A stretch of 64,000 bases of DNA from assembly GCA_016800925.1 (NCBI GenBank), contig JABCPU010000148.1, forward strand, positions 62,001 to 126,000, written 5' to 3'. A model generated the notes under the pieces. That model made no database searches, was not told the DNA's origin, and saw only the letters and a program-made list of their open reading frames with translations. The translations under genes were made by a program, and so were the position numbers. This DNA comes from Suillus spraguei. Lineage: Eukaryota; Basidiomycota; Agaricomycetes; Boletales; Suillaceae. Shown one piece after another: positions 33,254-45,837 of this stretch; position 1 is the stretch's first letter; every line of letters starts with the position of its first letter.

Positions 33254-36200
33254 CTACGACCAGAGGGCCGCATACAGCTGTGAGACAACAGAAAGAGCCC
33301 CAACATCCGTAATAATGTCTTCCTGGTCATTAGAGTTGCGTGGAGCGAAATAAAATCCGGAAACAAGAACGACGTAGCTGTGACACATCAACACGTCGTA
33401 CAATATAACCCAAGATAGATGCTTACCTCAAAATGAGGATACTTCCACGGTGGTAATTACTCTTGGCCTCGATATAGGTATAGGTCATCAGAAAGACGGA
33501 TAAGATGATCGCGATAACATCCCAGCGCGGGAATACAAGCCTAGAGAAATATAAGGGTAAATGGACTTAACATCTACAACACCAGGAGCATGTTTTGATA
33601 CGCACGTAAACGCATTTGCGATCTCGCCCATTTTCTCGGGCGCATACCAAGCGGAGAACGCAACCATGGCTGGGATCTGAAGCAGACAGACTTGCAAGGC
33701 ATAGGCAGAGCCAATTTCAACACTGGGGAAGAGGAATCACAAGCGGAGCGGTTAGGTGTGAAGGATGACAAACAGTTTAAAGAATACCTTAGCGAGATAT
33801 TTCCGTTCAGGGCAAACGATATAGCATTCATGAATTCCGTAGTATTCGGCACCAGCGCGAACAAAGTGACTCCCAAGAATTTTTCCTCAATCCCAGAGCC
33901 TTTGAGTACGACATCCACCATATCCACAAGGAGCTCTAGTGCCCCAATTAATCAGCGGCTACACGGGATGAAAATGCAGACGTACCGGCAATAAGGGCAT
34001 ATAAAGCCGTACATGACAGCAACACTGCCGCACTCGTTACACGGCTCCACTCTGGTGCCTCATGTCCATGAGCTGATCCGTGTTCCTCCTCAGCCATGCT
34101 TGCGCGGGCCGCCCGAATGTGCGCGTGCTGGTGGCGAAGGGCGCTGACAGTTGCCACAGCTACTGCACGCGTAAAGTCATCACTGGACATAGTGGGGGGC
34201 AGGGGCAGGGCACCGGTAGACTTGATGGCATGGTCAACGGACTCGAAAAGAGGAGTGTACTGTGTTTGAGATTGAGCGCTTTGGGGAGTGGTATGCGGAG
34301 CGTAGGAAACACGTCGAAGCACCGAAGGGGAAGTGAGAGACGTCGTTGGAACGGGAAGATGTTGAGCTGGGGTCTGAAACCGGGGATCGTCTTCCAGTTG
34401 CGCTCGTTCACGGGATCCCTCCGGTCGCGGACGTGGCTCGCGAATTATTGGTGGGATCTGCGACGGCGGGGACTGCGCTGTACTTCCTGTGGTTGCATTA
34501 GAGTGAGGGCGATTATGTTGATAGAGCGAGAGACGCGATGGGTGCGTGGTTGGAAGGTCGAGGGGCTGCAGGAGCGGTTGTGGGTTCTGCCATATCTGAG
34601 TGGCATGTGTGCGGAGAGAAAACCACAGGCCTATCAAATACGACTGCGGCAAGTATAAGGGTTATAAAAATTGTACGCATCTAGTGAGGGGACTCACAAA
34701 CAGTAAAATCGCGGCACAGAAGTACATGAGGCTCTTCACAGTAGACTGATAAAATGGATCTTCAGCAGGGTGCGGGTGTTGGTAGTAGCACTGGTCGCAT
34801 TTCCACTCGGACGAGCTGCGGGAGCTATCGGGACATCCGCTACAAATTAGCTGGAACTACAAGCAGGGTCAATATATGTTTCTACCGGAAAGAAACATCA
34901 AGAGAGGAAAAGACTCACATTCCCATATATTTGATAGAACAACGTCGGTGTTAGTGTCCCAATAAATGCCATGATTAACATCATGCTTGTTACGCCTGCG
35001 CTCTTAGCATTGAACTTCATCTCCTTCTTCCTCCACGCGCCGGCGCACATACTCATACCGGGCATCAGCAGTACTCCCGCTAATAAAGATCCCACGATAG
35101 ACCCTTCAACGAGACGCCCCTTGTTTTCGGTCAATGCGATAGAATAGAGGACGACCTCAACGACGCTTCCAAATGTGGCATTGATAACGGCGCCCATGCC
35201 GATAGAACTTTGGGCGCTGATGCTCGCCACAGCCATGCCAATGAAGTAAGAGAGGGGAATAACGCTCGCAAGGCTCAGGAGGAAAATAAGTCCCTTTGAG
35301 GCGATGAGGGCGAGGATGCGAGGGACATGCTTGCCGTCCTCCTCTAGACGCTCTGCCATACGCATGAGCACAAATCCATCAAAAATAACGAAGAAGACAA
35401 GTGGAAGGAGATTGACGAAAATGATATTAACACCTCCAACAGTGTATTTGTAGTATTGCCACCCAACAGCACGATAGACGCATAGTAGTACGGTGCTCCT
35501 ATGGCCAGACGTAGAGGGGATAGCCTGACCAGCTGCGAGGCGGGGTGTCTTGACTGCACTAGGTGGGACGAGTGGCGCAGCACAGAAGCGTATCCGGGTA
35601 GGAGATGCGAATATGTATTTGATAAGAGCCCAATTAAGCTTGGCCATCGGGACAGTGATAATGAGTGCCCAGCAGGTAATACAAGTGAGCAGAAGGAGTG
35701 GGGCAACGAGCGTTGTGAACAGGATCCAGAAAATGGCCCTGCCCAACCAGTCAGCGGAGATCTTTTCATACGGCGTGCGGTCGGTCGGGCTTGGGGCAGC
35801 TCCGTAAGATTTGGAGGGAGCTAAAGGGCGGAGGGAAGTTCGTTCGCTGTTAGTATTTGGGGTGATGGTGGGCGTGCGAGAGAGGGACCGGTTGACATCG
35901 ACGATGTTAGCGCTACAAACAGGCCCAGCATCCTCATGTGGCAGTGTGCTTTCTTCATCATTTCCCTCAGCATCCCCTTTGACATACTTGCCAAATGGCC
36001 ATGCAAGGTACCAGCCCAAACCGAACATGAGCACAGCATAGCGTCTGCCACCAAGTGGAATGAGATACAGCAAAGCAGATACAGCAAAGCAAGCCAGCGC
36101 AAGCCACCAGCCAAAGCAGAAAACCCAGAAAATGTTTCCCGGGAGGAGGTGGCGCTCTGCTTGAGCGGAAGGGACGGAGTGTAGGGCAGCATCGGCATGA

Positions 36201-36772
36201 CGAGTGACGGAGCGCGATTTCTTGTATAATGCAGGTTTCCAAATGGGCAAACCAAAAGGGTGTTCAACGTTGATGAGCGACTGACGATCTTTGACTGTAA
36301 TGGGATCATCATCATCTCTGCTGTTTGAGTCATCGTGCTCCGAGCCTGTCTCTCGTTCTTCACTGTCCCCTTCTTCTTCCACTTCTCCCTCCTGGTCTTG
36401 TGAGGGTGCAATGCCTTTGCCACGATCTCTGCTTCCTTCACCACCTCTGTCATTGTCATGATCTTCATAGCTAATCTCTTCATCCTCGCTTAGCACGCCA
36501 TCGTTATCCCTGATTGAACGACGAGGGCGACGAGAGCTGCTGGTGCTGGTGCTGCGGGTGCGGCTGTTTGATAGACTATGGCTAATGGATGGCTGGGGGT
36601 ATGATGCCCGCGGCGTCGGTGATGAGGAAGAAAAGTAGGATGTCCCTACATTATGATGTGTTGGTGTCGCAATGGGTGACCAGTGCGAACTGTGGCTTCT
36701 GCTGCGGTGGAGATGGAGGTGACTGGTTGGAGTGGGGGTCGTGGAGAGCTCTGGGTTGTCGTGGTCGTCCAT
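33254..36772 (-). CDS. VNX1: VNX1-type vacuolar cation/H+ exchanger
   Basis: About seven exons, roughly 1,050 residues. A disordered acidic N-terminus of 170 residues precedes FGLPIWKPALYKKSRSVTR and a module with two membrane pairs around GNIFWVFCFGWWLALACF and LGRAIFWILFTTLVAP, as in yeast Vnx1. The exchanger core begins at YTVGGVNIIFVNLLPLVFF. The first alpha repeat is GMGAVINATFGSVVEVVLYSI; the second is around FLGVTLFALVPNTTEFMNA, with the paired acidic residue of CaCA exchangers in both. FYQSTVKSLMY and SYLIGLWFSLRTHA flank a long Ser/Pro-rich cytoplasmic loop. The end reads SQLYAALWS. Yeast Vnx1 exchanges Na+ or K+ for H+ at the vacuole, unlike its Ca2+-selective relative Vcx1; the long N-terminal domain supports the VNX1 call. 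Confidence 0.9.
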
Positions 36773-37232
36773 GTTTACTAGTTTTGCACGAGCAAGTACC
36801 AGGGCTAGTGTTCCTACTATCTAAGTAGTCTCTCGTGACGAGGCAGGTCCAATAATATTCAAATTTCACAAGACCTAGACAACCGTCAAAGGCAGTCGCG
36901 ATTACGTTCTTTCTACATTAGGTAGATCTATAAATATAGATGTCTTTTCGGACCTCACATCAAAATATATTATATATCGACCCTCATAGTCAAAGAATCG
37001 AATACCCCTCATGCTAATTTGTTATTTTGAGAGCAGGGTAACTTAGGCCACACGATGTCTGCTATGACAATGATGTACAGTTGATTCGCTCATACATAGC
37101 CTTGACATGCATTATGAAGTACGAAATTAATAGGGTGGGACACAATGTACTGCGTAAAGGCATTGTTCTGCTTGTGCGGCATTGTTTCTTTGAACTTTGT
37201 ATAGAAGCCAGTAAGCAGTATCATACACAAAA
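36773..37232. other. Intergenic, no gene seen
   Basis: Upstream region of VNX1 and left flank of the transposase remnant. AT-rich around 36930-36980. I could not define a left end of the transposon here. Confidence 0.4.
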
Positions 37233-37709
37233 ATGTCTCTAAGCTTGAAGCGTAAACCCCGTGATAAGCCTGCAGCATACAACTGACCTGTGAAACAGCG
37301 GAAAATTATCACAAAGGACACTCCTCAAACTTCAGCTCTTTCACTTGACAGTTCATCTTCATCTCGTAGAAATCTCACAATCTCTGACTGGATGACAGTC
37401 TATTCATTCATTGACTCTCATCCCACTTGCAGAAGCTGCATCTCGTCGTACTGGCCTCAAAATTCGTATTCCTGCGCGTCCACAGCAAGCTGCAGCTGAC
37501 CAACTTTCGAAGTTGACCTTAAGCAATCGTTAACGATTTCAAGGCACGCAATCGCATTTTTGGTCAATTGATAATCCACAATTTTCACTTAACTTATCAT
37601 CATAACTTTGTAAATTTCGCGCTCAACTACAACGAGAAGAAATACTTAATGCTAGGCAGACCTCTCTAGATCAATTTTTTCTTTGTATAATTAGCAGATA
37701 CTATGGGTA
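37233..37709 (+). pseudogene. Deleted pogo/CENP-B-like transposase remnant
   Basis: The frame from ATG 37233 reads MSLSLKRKPRDKPAAYN, then an in-frame TGA at 37284-37286, then RRNLTISDWMTVYSFIDSHP. That last motif is typical of the N-terminus of fungal pogo/Fot-like transposases, where it begins a helix-turn-helix. About 20 nt later the frame changes and the sequence resembles material from further along such proteins (LKIRIPARPQQAAADQL). Near 37625-37675 a third segment, LNARQTSLDQFF, resembles their usual C-terminal tail. The DDE catalytic part is missing. The simplest reading is an internal deletion derivative that also picked up a stop and frameshifts. I could not find matched terminal repeats, so the extent of the element is open. 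Confidence 0.5.
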
Positions 37710-37715
37710 ATTTGA

Positions 37716-37761
37716 TGTCACACTTTTGGCGGAGGTCACATTATGTCGCGAAAGTGTGACA
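37716..37761. repeat. Short inverted repeat (hairpin), 11-bp arms
   Basis: TGTCACACTTT at 37716-37726 is repeated inverted as AAAGTGTGACA at 37751-37761, with GC-rich bases just inside each arm. It lies right after the transposase tail and may be part of the subterminal region of that element. Confidence 0.5.
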
Positions 37762-38831
37762 TATACGGTGTTGCATATCTCTCATAATGCATGGACTTTT
37801 GGCGGTCCCGACCGTATACATTATGAGCGAATCAACTGTACGCTCAGAGGTTCCAAGTTATAGTACTATTTTTTTGACCGCTTTAAAATCAGATCTCTCA
37901 GCTCATACTTTTACCTCCGACAGATCGTCTCTCTGCCTACGGTCACCGCTCATGCTCATGACCCATATAAGACCTTCAGGTACCCGTCAGACCTTCCGGA
38001 TTTTCTGGATCACGGTAGTCTTGCGCACAAACGAATTACAATTTCCGTTCACGTTTCATGAATTTGGGCCATGCACTGGTACAGCCTGGTGCAAATGTGT
38101 GACCTATGTAAACTTGCGCTAGGATTGTCTCCTGAAGTCGGTGTCCAGGTTGACACCCTGCTGATGATTTTCCTCTTTATCTCCGCTGTCAATGACGTGG
38201 TACATGATGTGAGCTGGCTTTGTTCATGTTCCGTTAAGCATTCCTAAATAGTTCATACTCAAATACGCAACCTCGACTCATCTTTATAAATCCGAGGTCG
38301 GCTCGAAAGACCGATCCGGCCGTATACCTCATCGTCTCAGGGGCTAGACACAAGACTTGTGAGTCATGTGCATGAGATCCCAACGGCTTGCGGCTGGCCC
38401 AATTAATGGACGAACGGATCATTGTGAGGCTTAAGAGGGAGCTTCCTACGTAGAAGTAGAAGTAGAAGCGGACGTGGTAGCGGTGGCCGACAAGAGCTTT
38501 TGCAGCTGTAAAACAGCGCTTTACCTTGGGGAACAGTGGCTGCAGCGCCAAGTACAGGAGGTGGTCAGCCTACTGAGGAGTATATGAAGACCTTACTTAC
38601 TTTCTCTTCGCTTCGCTCGAGAAAGTGTCCAACATAAAGGTCACATCCTGTCTTTGACCCTTTTGTCAAACAACGCCTTGGCACATACCCAAATCTAACT
38701 GGAGAAATTCACGTACTTGTTTATTCGGGGCTCAGCGTGGCTCAGCAGGCTACGGCTTACCGTTACAAGGCTCCCATGCCTTGCATACTTACATCATGTC
38801 ACAGTGAATCCATATTATTACACTATTACTA
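37762..38831. other. Intergenic, no gene recognised
   Basis: About 1.07 kb between the transposase remnant and the CHL1 stop. It has several short open frames (for example minus 38234-38551) without family resemblance and a small GTAGAA hexamer repeat near 38450-38470. Confidence 0.4.
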
Positions 38832-41800
38832 TTACACTGTACGTTGTCTCTTCTCTCGATAGAAGTTTCCTAGATGCTTCATCGCCTGGCCAAAAGTCTC
38901 ACAGACTGCCACATCATCTCTTAGCCAATGCGGCAGTTTCCCGCGAACCGCAGGCGACGTGAACCGTCGATCAATAAGTACCAGAGAAGCCCAATCGCCA
39001 CGGTGTCGGATGGCTCGGCCTTGCGCAGAGCCTAGTAAGCATTTTGAATACAGCGATCAGTTGTACTCACCTATGCTTTGGTTGACTGCATTCATGCACA
39101 TGTTCTGATACATTTCGGTCGCTGCGTCTTTGCCACCGGCAGGCCTCTTTATACCGGATCGCACCTCCGCTTGATTTGCATACCGCATACGCTCCTGTAG
39201 CTCTGGAGAATTTTTGTTGGCAAAAGGCAACCCAATCACAACAACAGCACGAGCGAGATCATCCGAAAAGTTCAGCCCTTCTGAAAGCTTTGCACCGACA
39301 ACTGCAAACAGTATTGCACCAGTCTTCTTATCTAGTAACGTCTTTGAAAGAAAATAATCACGATGGCGGAGAAGCTACAGCTCATTAGACTCACATGCGT
39401 GTTTTTGGCAGCTATAGCATACTGCTGCAGGATCATTTCAACCCCTGAACTCTCCTGGGGTTCCAAAAAGACCTAAATCCATAGTCAATAAAGCTAGCTC
39501 CTGTTACCTTGTGACACTTACTTTTTTCTTCACGCTGAATTTGTCCAGTAATCCGCTCTGACTCCAAGTTTCTCTTGCAAAATTCAATGATGCATAAGAA
39601 GGGAAGAAGACGACTATCCCTCCAGGCACGACCTTGCAGAAGTTCAAAACAATTTGACCTAACTCGGACACGACTTGCTGATTGCTCTGCTGCGCAAACT
39701 TGAATTCCAGGTCCAAGCCTGAAGGCCCTTTCGTAAGCAGTAATGTTTGCACATTAGATGCCGGGATAATATGACCACAAGAGAAAGTCGTCAGCCTGTT
39801 TGGAGGCAAATATGCGAAAAGTTCAGACACTACAGCAGAAACCTATCCCCCGCATCACTGTATTGCGAGAAACCGTTAATGGAGGTTGCTTACCGGCGAC
39901 ATGGTCCCACCAGCAAGCACCACTGAGCGCGCCACCTCCACAATATCGCGGAACAACGCCGATGGATTCAGCAGCTGGTATTTAATCTCAACAGTATCTT
40001 CAATAGCAGAGAAGATTAGTCTCCCGTCTATAACAATGATAAACAAAGAAACTTCTTAGTGCAGCGTAGCCTACCTTCACTTGCGCCCGCCAGTCCCAAC
40101 ATCAGTGCTTCGATCGTATGTAGTGGTGGCGTGGCCACATACGACGAAGGTCTCCCAGGTTTCTCCCCTACAAACTCAGTGATATGATTGTGCCCTTGTC
40201 AGATTGTACAAACCTTCAGAAACATCGACAGCATAACGAGATATCTTCCGTGCTATCTGCGAGCAATAAAAAAAAAACACCTAATCAGGCCTAATACAAC
40301 GTACTTTGCTGCGCTTAAGATACGACTCAATTTCGAGGAGATTAATGCCCTCAACCTTTCTCCCGAGCCTGTGGATAAAATCTGGCACGGTCATGACTTC
40401 AGTATCTTGCCTTTTGGATTTAGCGCTCAATCTCTGAGTCATCCAATCCATTGCGACTCTCTGGAACGCATCCAGGAAATTAAGAAGCCTCTTCAGATGC
40501 AATGCATGCATCGCAGACAACCTGTTGCGAAATTTTTGGTAATACACTGACACCTGTTTCAATGAGTTCGATAGGATATTGGATGTGAGACGGACACTTG
40601 AAAGTGATAATAGAGTTGGTATCAAGTCTGAGGCAAATTCAACCAGTATAGAGGGCGGCCTAAGTGAGGTGCCTACTATGCGCTTCATCAATGATGACGA
40701 CCTGGTTAGTCAAGTCTATTCCCAGGGCTTCTCGAGCGGTTTTCTGCAACAACAGGTTATAAGGCAGAGTAATAAGCTGAAAATTGAAATTTAGCATCAG
40801 ATTCAGCAAGGCACATCAATGGGATCACTTGCTGACCTCCGCCTGAGGTATCGCTCGTCTAGATCCGTAATAAGGGCAAGTATGCGTAGTTTTTCCAGTC
40901 GTAGCGAGGTCTTCTATGTCTTTTGGCGATGCCTTGAAAAGAACCCATCGGCATCATTTACTCGAATGCATCATCTTCACTAACCAGAATCTGATCTCGC
41001 AGATCAAGCATGCGGATGTCATCACCCACCGGAGGCAAATATTGACACCGTTTATTTTGCTTCCCTGTGAGCATATCCACGATAGTCAATAAATACTTAG
41101 GTCTTAACTGGTCTGGTACCTTCCATTAATTCTCGGCATCTCTCGTCTATATCTCCTGGCCTCGACCTTGCATCCTCGTTAATACACAGCTGTTTGCGAG
41201 ATCCAAGGGATACGGTCCGCCACTGACGCTGATCAGCTTCGCGCTTGTCACCATCACCATCTACATCCTCAAGGCTCCGTTTCTTTTGGCAAGGATCGCG
41301 AGACATGTTTCCCACCGTGCTCTCATCTGGGATAGCACTGCCTAAGGTGAGGTGTTTGAACTTGAGCTTAGCCAATTCAGGCAGGACCTGTGAAAGTTGT
41401 GAATGTGTGCGAGAAGCGTAGTATATTTTCGTGCAGGACGGCTCGTCTCCTTGGGAGGCTGGATCACGTTTGTCATTCTTGTCCATTCTGCTCGTACACG
41501 TCAGTTCTATCTCATATCAGTAAAATTTCAACCCTGACTTTGCCATCAGAGCGCGAACAGCAGGGGAGAAGTTATCTTGGCTGTCTTCACAGTCATCGAC
41601 TGGAAGATATACGTCCTCGTCAACATGATCTTGGACAAGGTCGACTGCCATGCGCTACTTGGATGAAGTAAATATGTTGCCCTGATGGGAATATTGGGCG
41701 TACGCACTTGCTTTTTGGTAACCCGTGCCCGTGCCAGCATACGAAAATGAGCGTCGGTCTTCCGGGCTTTAGCAAGGCGTTCCTCGTATTCCCTATCCTC

Positions 41801-42214
41801 TGCCTCCAGCTCGCGCTTCCAAATATCGAGAGCCTGAGCTGCTACCCATGATGGCACTGATGTAGCTTTAGGATGTGGCTCGCAAGACCAACAGAGACCT
41901 ACCACTGACCGGCACTAGAGACGGACTGCTGCAATAACTGGCCTTTGCGCGCGCGGCCTTTCTCGTCTACAAGCCACGATAAGCTCGAGCACAGCAGACT
42001 TAGTGTCTTACCCTGATTCTCTGCGTTAGGAATTTGCTGGTCAGCTGGTACAAACACTCACGGTGCCCGTAGGACTCTCCACAATGGTGACCTGCCTTTT
42101 CTCGATTGATGTATAGACGTGACTCATCAGGTCTATTTGTATTGAATACGGCGGGTCGTATGGAAATGCTGGAAAATTGGTAGGAGTGGGAAGGATGAGG
42201 TCATCGTTGTCCAT
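38832..42214 (-). CDS. CHL1: CHL1/DDX11-type Fe-S DNA helicase
   Basis: Many exons, roughly 850 residues, from ATG at 42214 (MDNDDLILPTPTNFPAFPYD). Helicase motif I spans the first intron (IVESPTGT, then GKTLSLLCSSLSWL). Motif Ia is IYYASRTHSQLSQ. Cys residues fit to bind the 4Fe-4S cluster: KQLCINED, DIDERCRELMEG, NKRCQYLPP and HTCPYYGSR. Then PYNLLLQKTAREALG and the DEAH box (VVIIDEAH). C-terminal motifs are SVVLAGGTMSP, GGIVVFFPSY, GAKLSEGLNFSDDLARAVVVIGLPF and QSIGGSAQGRAIRHRGDWA. XPD-family 5'-3' helicases of this branch act in sister-chromatid cohesion and resolve G-quadruplexes and D-loops. The start chosen lies just before the conserved FPAFPYDPPYSIQ segment. No frame break was found. 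Confidence 0.93.
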
Positions 42215-42561
42215 GCCGAACAACAGTCTTGAGTGCTAGCGCTCAAACGAGACGCGTGACCTCACGCGTCGTACTTCACTGGCACTCTGGAATTTTACCG
42301 GTGCACCACACAAAGCAGTGATATGGAGAAAATGGAGTGTGAAACGGAGCTTGGGTGATTTATAAGATGATGTGAAGAAGTAGTACACTGTGTCTGGAAC
42401 TAGTGCATATAGTGAAACATTGCGGATAATGAAACAAAGGATGGATATGCCAAGCGTAAATGTGGCAGTTACTACTTAGATAGGTAGAGTACAGTGAAAA
42501 TCATACAACCTGAACTCTTGGGGTATGGTGACGAACAAGCTCGGCAGAGAATGTAATGTTA
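42215..42561. other. Intergenic between CHL1 and YPD1
   Basis: 347 bp, upstream region of CHL1 and downstream region of YPD1, both on the minus strand. No gene is seen. Confidence 0.5.
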
Positions 42562-43333
42562 TCACGTCGTACAATACTCCAGTAACCAAATCTTTGCGGC
42601 ACCGTATTCCTCTTTGACGCGTTTTAGTAGCGAAGTCACTTCTTCAATGGTCTTGTCTGTAAGTGTACCCTTGGCCGTGTTCTGTATCTTCTCGCAAGTC
42701 AATGAAACCTGCTTCACGCCCAGCGCGGCTGATGAACCCTTCAGAAAGTGTCCTAACTGCGATATTTCCTTCAAGTCTTTGGCTTCCCTATGTCGGAAAA
42801 GTCAGATTCCAAGGCAGTTATTCCAATAATAAGAAGACTTACATGGCTTGATCCATCTTATTAAATGTAGAATCAACCTGCTCAATATAGTCGTTCACCA
42901 TCATTGATATAAATGAGGGGTCCTCATCCAGATCGACTATCTGGCCGAAGACTTCTGTATCGATTATATCTTGTTTACTGGGCTGGTAGTGCAATCAGTG
43001 ATTGTCATCACAAGAGAAACAAGATAACGAGATAGGCAGGGGCTAAGTGCGGGGTTCCCGGAGAACGCTCTGTTTCCAAGTGCGTCCATACAAACAAACT
43101 ACTTGAAGCTGGCGACATACCTTGTTCTCCTTGTTCTCAACCTCCTTCAGGTCACACTTCTCCTTGGGCGTAGTAATAGGCGAGCCTGCCTTCGGCGTTG
43201 GCTCCTCTGAGACAGGTCGTGATTTGACGTCTAGCTTCTTCTGTGGTGGGGCTTTGTCGGAAGGAGACGGTGGTGGACGCTTGACAATGTCATCAATGAT
43301 ATTCGGCGAACGAGCACGCAGAGCAGGAGACAT
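42562..43333 (-). CDS. YPD1: Ypd1 histidine-containing phosphotransfer protein
   Basis: Three exons (43333-43121, 42982-42843, 42787-42562) give 192 residues. An N-terminal extension of about 70 residues is Pro/Ser/Lys-rich with several SP/TP sites. The HPt four-helix bundle starts at DIIDTEVFGQIVDLDEDPSF and contains MVNDYIEQVDSTFNKMDQAM. The phosphate-accepting His is in LGHFLKGSSAALG, with the Lys and Gly that define Ypd1. LTCEKIQNTAKG and VKEEYGAAKIWLLEY close the bundle. Ypd1 moves phosphate from hybrid histidine kinases to Ssk1 and Skn7-type response regulators for osmotic and oxidative stress signalling; it shuttles between cytoplasm and nucleus. Fungi usually have a single copy. Confidence 0.93.
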
Positions 43334-43623
43334 GAAGAGAATCCTGGCCTTGTTTACTGACAAAAGACAGCGTTCTGAAATAACAATCGGGGTAGCGGCT
43401 CTAGGACGTCAGGCAGTAGGGATTCGGGGCTATGCTTAAAGTAGTTTACTGATTATCTGTTGCCGCCGCAGTGCCGAAGCCAAATATGTAGCACCATTGA
43501 CAGATTCACGATCCTACTGGCTATCTGAGCTAGATCGTCATCTCATTTTCTACAAAATAACCCCCTGGCCGGCGGACCCGCGCCCAAAACCCAAACTCTC
43601 AATGAGATCGGCAAGTCCCTGCC

Positions 43624-45507
43624 TCAGATAATCTGGCGAGCCCTCAATCCGGCGATCTCATTCTGAGAGTACCCTAGTTCCAGCATAACCTAAAACCAAT
43701 TCACCATCAGAAATCAAAATGCACAGTGTACAATGAAATGTAATTCAGAATGAGGGTGGTGAACCAAAAAAAACGAGATATCACTGGCATGTGCACATAC
43801 CTCCTTTGTATGCTGTGACAGCCAGGGCGGTGGTCGTCTTACCGGCATCCGCTTTCCATTGTAAGTAACAGGTGGAGCCACCATCTTTATTTTCCCTGCT
43901 CGTGGGTGCTACCCAATGGATCAATTAGACATAATCAAACCAAAGTCTATCACACGAGGACGGGGGATACGTACATCAACCTCCACTGTAGCCTGCCGAG
44001 CGCCAACTTGCGGGTGCGCGAATGACTGTTGAATATTATTGATTGGCCCAAATGGTACCCTGCACGGACATGCGCGTGTGAATGTCTTGGCAAATGGATC
44101 ATACATAAGTAGACATCATGCACGACGCACCCTAATCCCGTGAAGCGGTTTATCCAATAATCCCTTTCGTGTCTTTTGAGCACTTGTGTAATGATATCCA
44201 CCAATGCCTCCCTGTTTGCTACCCGCATAGTATTATTAACAAACCTTGCATCATCCGCCAGTTCAGGCTTCTCGAGAATCCTTTCGGCAAGTAGTCGGAA
44301 CTAGCGTTGGATGTGCCTCAGAGTCAGGTCGTTTAGAACTGCATATCAGTGGTGCTGCCTACCTGCTTGTCGTTGCCCGCGCCAACCATGAGAAATCCGT
44401 CTTTGCATGGGAAGACTTGGTAAGGAACGATGGACGGGTGAGCAGTTCCGTGCCGAGAGGCTTCCTTTCCGGCGATGAGATAATTTGAGGCTATATTCGC
44501 AAGGCCTGCAAGCTAAGTATATACGAGAGAAAACGTATTTATGAACATTAGAAAGCCAGACAAGGAGACAAATATGTGAGTCACTGTACCTGTGTCTCAA
44601 ACAAGTTGCAGTCTATCCAAACACCTTTTCCCGTGTGCTGTACGGAACGCAAACCAGCAAGGATGGCGCCGTGCGCGTAAAGGCCTGTCATCAAGTCTGT
44701 CACAGCAACGCCTACTTTAGATGGCGGTCGATCATGTTCGCCTGTGCTACAATCCATGAAAGGCAAGGTATAAGACTCGATATATCACCTGAAAGTGCCT
44801 GCAACCTAGCATACATACATGTGCATCAGCCCAGCTTCGGCTTCAATGATGACATCGTAACCCGCAGCTTCGCGGAACGGGCCTGTCTGTCCATACCCTG
44901 ATTGCATCAGTCGAATTTAATACTGATAGCACTAAGCTCAGACAAACCGGTGATAGAAGCGTACACAAGTTGCGGATTGAGCGCCTTGCAGTCCTCCCAA
45001 CCGAGACCCATCCCTGCGAGCTTTCCCGCAATAAATTTTCTACGAGCACGTCGGAACTGCGAACTAGCCTCTGCATGACCTCGAGTCCGGCAGGATCCTT
45101 GAAATTCACAGTGATAGAACGCTTGTTTCTATTCACCGCGAGGAAATATGCAGATTCAGGAGGGAGGTGTGACGATTCTTTCGGAGAATTTTGGGAGACG
45201 GGAGCAGAAGGAGGTAGCCAGGAGCCTGGTTTTTTTAGACAAATAACGGATAGGCTAGCGCAAGCTACTCACGAGTGTCGTCTCCGCGGGTGACCTCCTC
45301 CACTTTGATGACATCTGCGCCCATGTCTGCAAGAAGCATGGTGCATGATGGGCCTGCAAGCACACGAGTGAGGTCGAGCACCCTAATTCCCATAAGTGGG
45401 GGCGGAATGCCCTGGTCATTAGACTGAGTGGAAATAAGGGAACGTCTGAAGAGGCGACTATCAAGACGGGTGACAGCGCTGAGCGCTCTATATTTCGACA
45501 ATATCAT
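43624..45507 (-). CDS. Class III (CaiB/BaiF) CoA-transferase, SUGCT-like (one apparent frameshift)
   Basis: About nine exons, roughly 460 residues, from ATG at 45507. The N-terminus [20 protein letters not shown] is basic and could be a mitochondrial presequence. The family core follows: [20 protein letters not shown], the active-site Asp in [91 protein letters not shown] and [13 protein letters not shown]. The nearest characterised protein is succinyl-CoA:glutarate CoA-transferase (SUGCT) of mitochondrial lysine degradation, but other acids cannot be excluded. The frame breaks at the A run 45033-45035: reading before it ends VLVEN, and reading after it in another frame is [20 protein letters not shown], the conserved continuation. 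One base is missing there. Nothing else in the gene looks damaged. Confidence 0.87.
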
Positions 45508-45837
45508 AATAATCTCAGCTGAGAGGACAAACAACAATCAGCAACGATCGAGACAATGATTTTTGAGACTTGCAAAAAATACGATAATCCAGGTCCGACA
45601 GACAATGACTAGTGCTAAATACTAGTGCTTGGTGCATTAATAGTCTTACGTTGTGAACAAGGTGACAGGAGTCCAAGTCCAATACAATGACAAGGACATC
45701 TGCCGAGCACCTGGCACCGCTTCTGGCATCCGCAAATTGACCGCAATGTGCTAGTACTGACAAGAAAACATAACAGAAAACAAAAAATATATCAACTCGT
45801 TTCGTCTAACGTTCATTACGGCTATTTACAACCAACC
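45508..45837. promoter_or_regulatory. Divergent promoter region
   Basis: 330 bp between the CoA-transferase start (minus) and the start of the coiled-coil protein gene (plus). No clear TATA box. Confidence 0.45.

Noticed and set aside
34080..34658. Plus-strand frame of 192 codons
   Set aside because: Lies entirely opposite the Ser/Pro-rich loop of VNX1, which has strong homology support; it is a shadow frame.
38234..38551. Minus-strand frame of 105 codons
   Set aside because: No family match and low-complexity aromatic stretch from a GTAGAA repeat; probably not coding.
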